From Cognatishimia coralii (GTDB lineage: Bacteria > Pseudomonadota > Alphaproteobacteria > Rhodobacterales > Rhodobacteraceae), in contig NZ_JBBGAZ010000006.1 in assembly GCF_037478305.1 (NCBI RefSeq), positions 62,001-126,000 on the forward strand: a DNA stretch of 64,000 bases, in the 5' to 3' direction. This document shows positions 49,004 through 56,768 of this stretch, one piece after another. Under the pieces are notes generated by a model. It did not search any database. It was given only the letters and a program-made list of their open reading frames with translations, and was not told the origin of the DNA. The position numbers and the translations under genes are program-made. Numbering within the stretch: the first letter of the stretch is position 1; every line of letters starts with the position of its first letter.

Positions 49004-49447
49004 ATGCGCATTCTTGTGCAATCAGAGTCCTTTGATGTGGGCGCGGAAACTGCCCAGTTTGCCCAAGGCCATGAAAACGTTGGCGCTCTGGTGACTTTCA
49101 CAGGCATCGTGCGCAACAACGACGCCGGCACGCTGACCGAGATGCAAATCGAGCATTATCCCGGCATGACCGAGAAGGCTTTGACGACGATTGCCACCGA
49201 GGCGCAGACGCGGTGGAAGTTGCAGGATGTGCTGGTGATCCACCGCCATGGCGATCTTGCGCCGGGTGAGATGATTATGATGGTGGCCACAGCTGCGCGC
49301 CATCGCAAGGCCGCCTTTGAAGCGGCGGATTTCCTAATGGATTACCTGAAGTCCCGCGCGCCGTTCTGGAAGCGCGAGATCACGTCAGAGGGCGCGGAAT
49401 GGGTGGCCGCCAAAGATGACGACGAAGAAGCGCTAAAACGCTGGTAG
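49004..49447 (+). CDS. moaE: Molybdopterin synthase catalytic subunit
   Basis: A 147-residue catalytic partner of MoaD, converting cyclic pyranopterin monophosphate to molybdopterin. Family stretches include GALVTFTGIVRNNDAGTLTEMQIEHYPGMTEKAL, VLVIHRHGDLAPGEMIMMVATAARHRKAAFEAADFLMDYLKSRAPFWKRE; the catalytic lysines are in LKSRAPFWKRE. It lies directly after moaD. Its stop is one base from the stop of the convergent coiled-coil gene. Confidence 0.96.
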   Translation: MRILVQSESFDVGAETAQFAQGHENVGALVTFTGIVRNNDAGTLTEMQIEHYPGMTEKALTTIATEAQTRWKLQDVLVIHRHGDLAPGEMIMMVATAARHRKAAFEAADFLMDYLKSRAPFWKREITSEGAEWVAAKDDDEEALKRW

Positions 49448-49448
49448 A

Positions 49449-49739
49449 TCAGCCCAGCTGCGCCCGCGCGTCCCGCAAACCTTCCATCGCTGCGGCGAGT
49501 TCCGCTTCGGTCTGGCTAAGCTGATTGGTCAGCTCGGCTTCGCGCTGCTGCAGGTAGACAATCGCTTGATCGCGGGTCTCTTCGGCCTCATGCAATTCCT
49601 GGCTCATGCGTTCCAGTTCATCCACGTCAGACTGTGCCACGCGCGTAAAGCGATGCACCAGCCAATTGGCGAACCATCCAAGGCTGAATGCGATAAAGAG
49701 AACGATCGCGGTGGCGATGATAAACTCAGTTCTGGACAT
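49449..49739 (-). CDS. Small membrane protein with coiled coil
   Basis: A 96-residue protein with one N-terminal membrane helix (EFIIATAIVLFIAFSLGWFANWLV, residues 5-28) and a long coiled coil with Glu/Gln-rich heptads (VDELERMSQELHEAEETRDQAIVYLQQREAELTNQLSQTEAELAAAMEGLRDARAQL). The type resembles other small inner-membrane coiled-coil proteins that act as scaffolds; the family is not recognised. It begins 14 bases before the end of the OmpA-family gene, so its translation is likely coupled to it. Confidence 0.72.
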   Translation of the reverse strand: MSRTEFIIATAIVLFIAFSLGWFANWLVHRFTRVAQSDVDELERMSQELHEAEETRDQAIVYLQQREAELTNQLSQTEAELAAAMEGLRDARAQLG

Positions 49740-51702
49740 TCTCAGTCTCCTCTTCGGTGGTCTCGCCTTCGGCGGCCTCGTCGGTGTCCTCAGTGGCCTC
49801 AGTCGATCCCTCCTCGGTCTCTTCTTCGGCCTCTTCTTCCTCTAGGATCACGAATTCGATCCGGCGATTGGCCTCTCGGCCCTCTGCGGTTTCATTGTCC
49901 GCAATGGGCTGGCTCTCGCCAAAGCCTACCGCTTCGAAATTGCCCGTCAGAACGCGACGCTCGCGCAGGGCGGCTAGAACCGATTGCGCGCGGTTTTGGC
50001 TGAGCGCCTGGTTCATGCTTTCGCGGCCCTGACTGTCGGTATGACCCTGGATTTGCAGGCGGATGCCGCCGCAGGCTTTTAGGATCTCTGCGATTTGATC
50101 CAGAATCGGACCCGCGGTTTTGTCCAAAGTGCCAGAGCCTGACTCAAACAGGATTTTGCTATCAGATTGCGTCGCCTGAATATCCGCCAGACATTCCTCT
50201 GGCGTCGGAAGATTGGCCAGCGGATTAAGCGCGTCGTTGTAAGCAATATTCAGGGCAAAGAGTTGGGATTCGCCGAGTTTGGTGTTCAAAACCTGACTGA
50301 TGCGCGTGCCCGCGTCCTGACGCCCGGATTGGCCGCGCACATCCACCACATCTGGGGTCACCGTCATCGATCCATTGTGCAACTCAGACAGCGCATCCAG
50401 CCCCGCCATCACGCGATTGGCCCAACCCACCGGCAGTGTGTCTGTCAAACGGGTCGCATCATAGATGCTGTCGCTGCCAAAGCGCGCCTGCGCATAGCTG
50501 CGGATCGTTGTGCGGCTGAGCTCGGATCCCAGTTTGCCACGCAGTTGCACCAAGCCTTCTGGGCTGAGCGTTGCGCTGAACTCGGGGATCTGTACTTCGC
50601 CGTCTTCGATAATCGGCAAAGTGGCATGCAGCGTAAAGACCTCTGGCAGAGCCTTTTTGGTTTCCGCAACCACACGGTCAAACCGAGCAGCATCCATGTT
50701 CGGCAAGGAAATCAGCGAAATATCCGCGTCCGTAATGGTGACCGAGCCACCGCCCAGATCCTTGACCGCTTTGATGGCGACCTCAGCGGCGTCCGCCCAT
50801 TTCGGTGTTGGAACTCCCAAGCCAATGGTGCAATCTGCGTCACCAACCATGCCCGCGGCACGTCCCGCGTCCAAAATCCTGTCACGCGCCTGAACCGTGT
50901 CTGCGGAACAGGCGTCAAACTCAAAGCTTTCGCCTTCAAAGGTCGCGCGCAGCGTGAAGGGCGTGATCACCGGCAGCGGCGATGAGATCGTAAGGTCGAC
51001 ATCAACACTCGACGGCGCATTGCGCATGATCCGCGATTGCAGGGTGATTTTCTCTTCGGGGCTGTCGGCCATCGCGGTGATGGTCACCTGACCACTTTCC
51101 ACCGAGACTTTTGCGCGCGGCAGGTCTTCGAGGCTTTCAATCGCAAAACCCAGCGCTTGTGACCAGCCGCTTGGAACAGGGTGTTCGGCAACTTCCATAA
51201 AATCGCTGAGGTTCTCGGCCCCACCGGCGATCTTTGTCATGCTACGCAGAATGACCTGACGGTTGTTTTCCTCTGGCACCAGGCCGATCAAGGAAATGCC
51301 CGCATCATTGCGCAGGATCTCAATCGAGAATTTAGGCGGTGCCAAAGCAACCGAGGCCTGAACGTCCATATTGTCGATCACGCGCGCCGCATCCACGACG
51401 GTGCCCGCGACGCTGAGCGCAATAAAGCGGTCTGATTCCTGTGGCGCGATGCCAGTCAAAAATACATTGAGGCCTTCTGCGTGGACCTCGACCCAATCCA
51501 TGTTCTTGGCTTCGAGCGCCTCAAGGACACCGTCCTCTGACACGTCTTCGACTGCCAAGGCCGTGAAAAACGCGGCCACGACGCTGAGGGCAGCGGCTAA
51601 GAGGAAAGTTCCAACCATCGGCAGGTTGAACGGAAGATTCACAGGCAAACGCATTGAAGAGATCGTGGATCGTGAGTTTGCCAAGGTGTTACGCCAATTC
51701 AT
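49726..51702 (-). CDS. OmpA family protein with BON-like repeats and acidic tail
   Basis: A 658-residue envelope protein. An N-terminal membrane helix (about residues 30-50, MVGTFLLAAALSVVAAFFTALAV) is followed by several BON-like repeats (for example AEGLNVFLTGIAPQESDRFIALSVAGTVVDAARVIDN and KVSVESGQVTITAMADSPEEKI). The C-terminal OmpA peptidoglycan-binding domain has ILFESGSGTLDKTAGPILDQIAEILKACGGIRLQIQGHTDSQGRESMNQALSQNRAQSV and ends GREANRRIEFVIL. The final 40 residues are an unusual Glu/Thr-rich tail. Start at 51702 or 51654. A small coiled-coil gene overlaps its end. Confidence 0.88.
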   Translation of the reverse strand: MNWRNTLANSRSTISSMRLPVNLPFNLPMVGTFLLAAALSVVAAFFTALAVEDVSEDGVLEALEAKNMDWVEVHAEGLNVFLTGIAPQESDRFIALSVAGTVVDAARVIDNMDVQASVALAPPKFSIEILRNDAGISLIGLVPEENNRQVILRSMTKIAGGAENLSDFMEVAEHPVPSGWSQALGFAIESLEDLPRAKVSVESGQVTITAMADSPEEKITLQSRIMRNAPSSVDVDLTISSPLPVITPFTLRATFEGESFEFDACSADTVQARDRILDAGRAAGMVGDADCTIGLGVPTPKWADAAEVAIKAVKDLGGGSVTITDADISLISLPNMDAARFDRVVAETKKALPEVFTLHATLPIIEDGEVQIPEFSATLSPEGLVQLRGKLGSELSRTTIRSYAQARFGSDSIYDATRLTDTLPVGWANRVMAGLDALSELHNGSMTVTPDVVDVRGQSGRQDAGTRISQVLNTKLGESQLFALNIAYNDALNPLANLPTPEECLADIQATQSDSKILFESGSGTLDKTAGPILDQIAEILKACGGIRLQIQGHTDSQGRESMNQALSQNRAQSVLAALRERRVLTGNFEAVGFGESQPIADNETAEGREANRRIEFVILEEEEAEEETEEGSTEATEDTDEAAEGETTEEETENVQN

Positions 51703-51715
51703 GGTGTTCTTTCAA

Positions 51716-52681
51716 TCAGACGAAATAGGCGATGGCAAAAAACAGCAAAGGGATGAGCCCGGCATCCCTATTGGCGCGAAACAGTTTCAGCAGGTTGTCA
51801 GGATTGTCCATCTCCATAACCCTAAGCTGCCACGTCAAATGCCACCCCATCGCCCAAGGGCCTGCCAAAGCGATCACCAAGGACAGCGGGCTGCGATCCA
51901 GCGTGACCAGAATTACGGCGGCTCCCATCAGGGAGACCGTTGCAATCAGGAAGCCCAGCATCCATTTCGGCGTGGCCTCCATAAACAGCCGCGCCGTGGA
52001 TTTCACGCCAATCAGCGCATCGTCTTCTTTGTCCTGATGGGCGTAGATCGTGTCGTAAAAGAGCGTCCATGTGATCCCAGATACGTAAAGCACCAGGGCA
52101 GGCCAGGCCAAAGATCCGGTGTGCGCGGTCCAACCCAGCAAAGCGCCCCAGTTAAAGGCGATGCCCAAAAAGACCTGCGGCCACCAAGTGAAGCGTTTTG
52201 CGAACGGGTAAACGAGCACGGGCACCAAGGCCACAGCGCCTAGGATGATCGCGTTTGTGTAGAATGTGAGCAGGATCGCAAAGGCCAAAAGCGCTTGGAT
52301 CAGCATCCAGATCACCGCGCCGCGCACGCTGACTTGTCCTGACGGGATTGGACGCGACTTGGTGCGTTCGACCTGCCCGTCGAAATTTCTATCCGTGATG
52401 TCATTCCACGTGCATCCCGCGCCGCGCATCAGGAAAGCTCCGGCAAAGCAGGCGACAGCTGTCCATAGGTCATGCAACGTCAGAATATTGTCGCTGAGGA
52501 TCGCAAGTGAAAGCCCCATAAGGCATGGCAGGAACAAGAGCCACGTGCCAATCGGACGATCCGCGCGGGAAAGTCTGAGGTAAGGACGGGACCAAGCAGG
52601 CGCAGTGTGATCCACCCAATTGCCTTTGACGGCGTCAGAAACCTGACCTTCTGGCTCTGGTGCTCGCGGCGACTCGCCCAT
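51716..52681 (-). CDS. ubiA: 4-hydroxybenzoate octaprenyltransferase
   Basis: This 321-residue membrane enzyme attaches the polyprenyl tail to 4-hydroxybenzoate in ubiquinone synthesis. The two Asp-rich motifs are CTWNDITDRNFDGQVERTKSRPIPSG and TIYAHQDKEDDALIGVKSTARLF. About eight membrane helices are visible. It starts at ATG 52681 with an AGGA site ten bases upstream, and the longer open frame to 53101 is not similar. It is divergent from rsmE; the two start codons are only 12 bases apart, so their promoters lie inside each other's coding regions. Confidence 0.95.
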   Translation of the reverse strand: MGESPRAPEPEGQVSDAVKGNWVDHTAPAWSRPYLRLSRADRPIGTWLLFLPCLMGLSLAILSDNILTLHDLWTAVACFAGAFLMRGAGCTWNDITDRNFDGQVERTKSRPIPSGQVSVRGAVIWMLIQALLAFAILLTFYTNAIILGAVALVPVLVYPFAKRFTWWPQVFLGIAFNWGALLGWTAHTGSLAWPALVLYVSGITWTLFYDTIYAHQDKEDDALIGVKSTARLFMEATPKWMLGFLIATVSLMGAAVILVTLDRSPLSLVIALAGPWAMGWHLTWQLRVMEMDNPDNLLKLFRANRDAGLIPLLFFAIAYFV

Positions 52682-52693
52682 ATGTAAGTCCTC

Positions 52694-53452
52694 ATGAAGG
52701 ATGCAAAAGTCAGACTGTATGTAGATCACCCTTTGGGGGCAGGGCAATCGGTTCCTCTGGATCGTGATCAGGCGCATTATCTTTTCGGCGTAATGCGGCT
52801 GACGGTCGGGGCGCAGGTCTTGCTGTTTAATGGCGTGGATGACGAGTTTCGGGCCGAAGTTGCGAGCGCGGGTAAGCGCGCAGGGGAACTGATCTGCCTT
52901 GAGCTGACGAAGCCGCTGCAGCTGCCGCCAGATCTTTGGCTTGTGTTCGCGCCGATCAAAAAAGCCCGCACGGATTTCATCGTTGAGAAAGCCGCCGAAA
53001 TGGGTGCTGCGCGGATCGTGCCTGTACAGACCGAGTTCACCAATTCCGAACGCGTGCGGCAGGATCGCTTGCAAGCCCATGCGGTCGAAGCCGCAGAGCA
53101 ATGCGGCGGGACTTTTGTGCCTGAGGTGGCAGATCTGCAGAAGTTTGATCGCCTACTTGCGGACTGGCCTTCTGATCGACGGATCATGTTTTGTGATGAA
53201 GCAGAGGTGGGACGCGCGTCGCTGTCGCTCATCACTGCTGGGGCCGAGGACGGGCCGGACGGGACCGGACGAGGTACGCCTTGGGCGATCTTTATTGGTC
53301 CTGAAGGTGGGTTCTCTGATCGGGAACGTGAACGGTTGAAAGCCATGGAGGGCTCTGTGACCGTGTCGCTCGGACCGCGTATTCTACGGGCGGATACGGC
53401 GGCAGTCGCAGCGATGGCTTTGTGGCAGAAAACGCTTGGGGATTGGGCATGA
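52694..53452 (+). CDS. rsmE: 16S rRNA (uracil(1498)-N(3))-methyltransferase
   Basis: A 252-residue SPOUT-class methyltransferase. An N-terminal PUA-like domain (VRLYVDHPLGAGQSVPLDRDQAHYLFGVMRLTVGAQVLLFNGVDDEFRAEV) is followed by the SPOUT domain with FAPIKKARTDFIVEKAAEMGAARIVPVQTEFTNSERV, the SAM-binding IFIGPEGGFSDRERERL and the knot ending LGPRILRADTAAVAAMALWQ. RsmE methylates U1498 near the decoding site. It overlaps the next gene by four bases. Confidence 0.95.
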   Translation: MKDAKVRLYVDHPLGAGQSVPLDRDQAHYLFGVMRLTVGAQVLLFNGVDDEFRAEVASAGKRAGELICLELTKPLQLPPDLWLVFAPIKKARTDFIVEKAAEMGAARIVPVQTEFTNSERVRQDRLQAHAVEAAEQCGGTFVPEVADLQKFDRLLADWPSDRRIMFCDEAEVGRASLSLITAGAEDGPDGTGRGTPWAIFIGPEGGFSDRERERLKAMEGSVTVSLGPRILRADTAAVAAMALWQKTLGDWA

Positions 53453-53958
53453 GCTTTATCCGTCCCGAGGCTCAGCTTGTCCTAGCCCGATGGCGCGAGG
53501 CGATCCTAGGTGTGCTTGTCACGATGCTTGGGCTCTATTGGACGACCATTCCGGGCCTACTTCAATGGGTCGGCGTGGCCGTTGCCCTAGCAGGTGCACT
53601 CCTAGCCTTTACAGGCTTGCAACGCGCACGATTTCGCACCGGAGCAGGCGGTGCTGGCGTCGTGACTGTTGATGAAAGCGAAATCAGCTATTTCGGTCCA
53701 TTCAACGGAGGGTCAATGTCGGTTCGGGAGCTCTCGATGCTAAGCCTTGATCCCCGGTCCAAACCACCAGTTTGGGTGCTCAGCCAGTCGGGGCAGGCGG
53801 ACCTTTATATCCCTGTCAACGCCGAAGGGTCTGACCAATTGTTTGACGCCTTCGCAGCCTTGCCGGGGATCCGCACAGATCACCTTTTGGCTGCCTTGAA
53901 CAACGGTGCTGATGACGTGGTCGTGATCTGGGCAAAACGGCCGACTGCGCTGCATTGA
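53449..53958 (+). CDS. Hypothetical membrane protein
   Basis: A 169-residue protein with two adjacent N-terminal membrane helices (about residues 17-36 and 38-58, EAILGVLVTMLGLYWTTIPGLLQWVGVAVALAGALLAFTGL). A cytoplasmic C-terminal domain follows, VTVDESEISYFGPFNGGSMSVRELSMLSLDPRSKPPVWVLSQSGQADLYIPV, that resembles a bacterial PH-like beta fold. The family is not recognised by name. The ATG overlaps the rsmE stop (ATGA), so it is coupled to rsmE. Similar rsmE/membrane-protein/gshA order may be conserved in Rhodobacterales. Confidence 0.68.
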   Translation: MSFIRPEAQLVLARWREAILGVLVTMLGLYWTTIPGLLQWVGVAVALAGALLAFTGLQRARFRTGAGGAGVVTVDESEISYFGPFNGGSMSVRELSMLSLDPRSKPPVWVLSQSGQADLYIPVNAEGSDQLFDAFAALPGIRTDHLLAALNNGADDVVVIWAKRPTALH

Positions 53959-53975
53959 CACTGCCGCCGACTCGC

Positions 53976-53990
53976 GTCACAGCTTGTGAC
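53976..53990. promoter_or_regulatory. Inverted repeat upstream of gshA
   Basis: GTCACA-GCT-TGTGAC forms a six-base perfect inverted repeat with a 3-base spacer, 33 bases before the gshA start. It is a possible operator or small hairpin. Confidence 0.35.
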
Positions 53991-54022
53991 CCAAGCGTTA
54001 GCGATTTCAGCCGGAGCGCCAT

Positions 54023-55393
54023 ATGTCGATACCTCAATCCGGTGGCGGACCCATCGAAAGCCACGATCAACTCGCGGAATATCTGGCCTCGGGCTGTAAG
54101 CCCAAGGAAGATTGGCGCATCGGCACGGAACACGAGAAATTCGGCTATTGCAAAGACACGCTGAAGCCTCTGCCCTATGACGGAGAGCGTTCGATCTTGG
54201 CGATTTTAGAAGGGCTGCGTGATCGGCATGGGTGGTCTCCGGTGATGGAGGCGGACAAGCTGATCGGCCTGGAAAAAGAAGGCGCGAATGTCAGTTTGGA
54301 ACCCGGCGGGGCACTTGAGCTTTCCGGCGCCGCACTGGAGACAATCCATCAGACTTGTGACGAGGTGAACGTCCACCTGCGCGAGGTCCAGGATATTGCC
54401 GATGAGATCGGGGCGAAGTTCATCGGTCTGGGTGCGGCTCCGATCTGGTCGCATGACGAGATGCCGTTGATGCCGAAAGGCCGCTATCGGTTGATGAACG
54501 ACTATATGGAGAAAGTCGGCACGATGGGCCGCGCCATGATGCGTCGGACCTGTACAGTGCAGGTGAACCTGGATTTCGGATCTGAGGCCGATATGGTGCA
54601 AAAACTGCGTGTCGCTTTGGCGTTGCAGCCGGTTGCTGTTGCGCTGTTTGCGAACTCGCCCTTCTTTGAGGGCAAGGTCAACAATCACAAATCCTGGCGC
54701 AGCTATATCTGGCGTCATCTGGATGACGCGCGCACCGGCATGTTGCCGTTTGTCTTTGAGGACGGCATGGGGTTTGAACGCTATGTGGACTATGCGCTCG
54801 ATGTACCGATGTATTTTGTCTATCGCGATGGCAAATATATCAATGCTTTAGGTCAGTCCTTCCGTGACTTCCTGAATGGTCAGCTGCCTGCGTTGCCGGG
54901 CGAAGTGCCGACCCTGTCAGATTGGGCAGACCACCTAACGACAGCCTTCCCCGAGGCGCGTATTAAGAAATACATGGAGATGCGCGGCGCGGATGGCGGC
55001 CCGTGGCGGCGGCTCTGTGCTCTACCTGCGTTTTGGGTCGGGCTGATGTATAATCAGAGCTCGCTGGATGCTGCGTGGGACCTCGTGAAAGGCTGGGATG
55101 CCGAAACACGCGAAGCGCTGCGCGTTGAAGCGAGCGTTCACGGCCTGCAAGCCAAAGTCGGTGACATCAACATGCACGACCTCGCGCGCGAGGTTCTGAC
55201 AATCAGCGAAGCAGGACTAAAGGCGCGCGCGCAAGCGGGTGCGGGTGGGCTGGTGCCGGATGAGACACACTTCCTAAATGCACTGCAAGAAAGCATCGAC
55301 AGCGGTATGGTTCCGGCAGATGAACTCTTGGCGAAATACCACGGTGATTGGGCAGGGGATCTGACCAAGATCTACGGAGAGTTTAGTTACTAA
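54023..55393 (+). CDS. gshA: Glutamate-cysteine ligase (plant-type)
   Basis: A 456-residue enzyme for the first step of glutathione synthesis (gamma-glutamylcysteine from Glu, Cys and ATP). It is the GCS2 type found in plants and alphaproteobacteria: EYLASGCKPKEDWRIGTEHEKFGY, YDGERSILAILEGLRDRHGWSP, VSLEPGGALELSGAALETIHQTCDE, CTVQVNLDFGSEADMVQKLRVALALQPVAVALFANSPF and KSWRSYIWRHLDDARTGMLPFVF. It probably supplies glutathione for the two GSTs in this window. Its last 11 bases overlap the convergent VasI-like gene. Confidence 0.95.
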   Translation: MSIPQSGGGPIESHDQLAEYLASGCKPKEDWRIGTEHEKFGYCKDTLKPLPYDGERSILAILEGLRDRHGWSPVMEADKLIGLEKEGANVSLEPGGALELSGAALETIHQTCDEVNVHLREVQDIADEIGAKFIGLGAAPIWSHDEMPLMPKGRYRLMNDYMEKVGTMGRAMMRRTCTVQVNLDFGSEADMVQKLRVALALQPVAVALFANSPFFEGKVNNHKSWRSYIWRHLDDARTGMLPFVFEDGMGFERYVDYALDVPMYFVYRDGKYINALGQSFRDFLNGQLPALPGEVPTLSDWADHLTTAFPEARIKKYMEMRGADGGPWRRLCALPAFWVGLMYNQSSLDAAWDLVKGWDAETREALRVEASVHGLQAKVGDINMHDLAREVLTISEAGLKARAQAGAGGLVPDETHFLNALQESIDSGMVPADELLAKYHGDWAGDLTKIYGEFSY

Positions 55394-56012
55394 GGTCTAA
55401 GCTGTCCCAACCGCAGGCGCTTTGGATCGGAGCAATAGCGTTCGACAGCCCAGTCGTGTCGAAAAACGCAACGAATGGCTCGTCTGAATAAGGTTTGATT
55501 TTGGCCGCCAGAAGCTCGCTATTCATCAAAGATTGGATGAAGGGAACAGAATCTTCTGACTCCCACAGCCCCATTGATCTGTTGTCATCGCTTTCTGAAA
55601 ACCGCAGCGTTTTCACGTCGGATTTGTCGACGCGATACGTCACATCGCCATAGTCATCGTAGACACTAGTGGAAATCCGACAATGTGTTTCGAACCGCGC
55701 GATCGTTTTATTATCGCGACATTCCATAACCAATTTGGGGATCTTGGTTCCCCAGCGGCATTTCACCGGTTTGGACGCTGGGGTCGAGACCGAAACAAGC
55801 ACTTGATCGGAAAACACATCCTGTGTTGCCGTGACGGTCCAGTGCGGCAATGGTTTCTTCGAATTCGCCTTCCTGTTTGGGGAACTTTCTTGTGCGACAG
55901 CGGCAATGATCACGTCGTCTTGGCTTGCGTCACATTGCGCTGATCCGCAGTCCAATGCCTGGGACGCGCTCGCAAGCATTAGCAATACGGCATGTAAGAA
56001 GACGAGTTTCAT
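55383..56012 (-). CDS. Secreted VasI-like protein (type VI secretion associated family)
   Basis: A 209-residue exported protein with a signal peptide to about residue 19 (LVFLHAVLLMLASASQALD). The rest resembles the VasI/TagO family of type VI secretion-associated proteins: WTVTATQDVFSDQVLVSVSTPASKPVKCRWGTKIPKLVMECRDNKTIARFETHCRIS, then DYGDVTYRVDKSDVKTLRFSESDDNRSMGLWESEDSVPFIQSLM and AFFDTTGLSNAIAPIQSACGW. The pattern is a beta-rich fold ending in a W. No other T6SS gene is in the window, so it is an orphan. The AT-rich promoter lies upstream (56013-56125). Confidence 0.65.
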   Translation of the reverse strand: MKLVFLHAVLLMLASASQALDCGSAQCDASQDDVIIAAVAQESSPNRKANSKKPLPHWTVTATQDVFSDQVLVSVSTPASKPVKCRWGTKIPKLVMECRDNKTIARFETHCRISTSVYDDYGDVTYRVDKSDVKTLRFSESDDNRSMGLWESEDSVPFIQSLMNSELLAAKIKPYSDEPFVAFFDTTGLSNAIAPIQSACGWDSLDLSN

Positions 56013-56125
56013 AGGTGCCCCGTTCTACAATCCAACGCATTGCCTTTGACGAGCACGGCAAAACGAAAATGAGTTTGATGTAAGGAAAGTACCTAATGAT
56101 TTATAAATGATTTACGGGAGTATAA

Positions 56126-56144
56126 AATAAACCTTCGGTCTATT
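56126..56144 (-). terminator. Weak terminator overlapping the plsY stop
   Basis: On the minus strand, AATAGACC-GAA-GGTTTATT pairs over eight bases (one G-U) and is followed by TTAT. It covers the plsY stop codon. Confidence 0.4.
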
Positions 56145-56745
56145 TGCGTCCGATACGCGACTCTTTCCCAACGGCAATACGCGCAACATTGTCCTTGTGG
56201 CGCCAAAAGATCACCAAAGTCATCAAAATCGCAGCCGCGATGAGCGAAGGTTGACCCAAAAGGCTCAACCAAATCGCAGAACTAAACGCCGACACCAAAG
56301 CCGAGAGGGACGATATCCGCGACACAACTGCCGTCGCGAGCCAAGTCAAACAACAGGCGATGCCCACAGGCCAGTAAAGCGCCAGCATAAGGCCAAGGAA
56401 CGTGGCGACTCCCTTGCCACCCTGAAACCGCAGCCACACCGGAAAACAATGGCCGAAAAAAGCCATCACTCCGGCAATCTGAGCCGCGTCTTCTCCGATC
56501 CATGCCCGTACGGCGAAAACAGCGGCAGCCCCTTTGCCTCCGTCCAAGATCAACGTCAGAGCCGCTGCGGTTTTGGATCCGGTACGCAAAACATTGGTCG
56601 CTCCGATGTTGCCTGATCCGATGTCGCGCAGGTTGCCCAAGCCCATCACCCGCGCAAGCACCATGCCAAAGGGGATCGACCCAAGCAGATAGCCAAGCAG
56701 GGCGGCAAGGGCCAAAAGCGAAGGGGCTGTGGTGAAGTCTGGCAT
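56140..56745 (-). CDS. plsY: Glycerol-3-phosphate acyltransferase PlsY
   Basis: A 201-residue membrane enzyme using acyl-phosphate to acylate glycerol-3-phosphate, the first step of phospholipid synthesis. The signature DIGSGNIGATNVLRTGS and FQGGKGVATFLGLM (the GGKG motif) are visible, with about five membrane helices. The ATG at 56745 has GGAG seven bases upstream; the ATG at 56751 is too close to that site. It follows pyrC' by 23 bases, so it lies at the end of the pyr operon. Confidence 0.95.
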   Translation of the reverse strand: MPDFTTAPSLLALAALLGYLLGSIPFGMVLARVMGLGNLRDIGSGNIGATNVLRTGSKTAAALTLILDGGKGAAAVFAVRAWIGEDAAQIAGVMAFFGHCFPVWLRFQGGKGVATFLGLMLALYWPVGIACCLTWLATAVVSRISSLSALVSAFSSAIWLSLLGQPSLIAAAILMTLVIFWRHKDNVARIAVGKESRIGRK

Positions 56746-56768
56746 TGTCATGCTCCGTCTTAGGGGCG

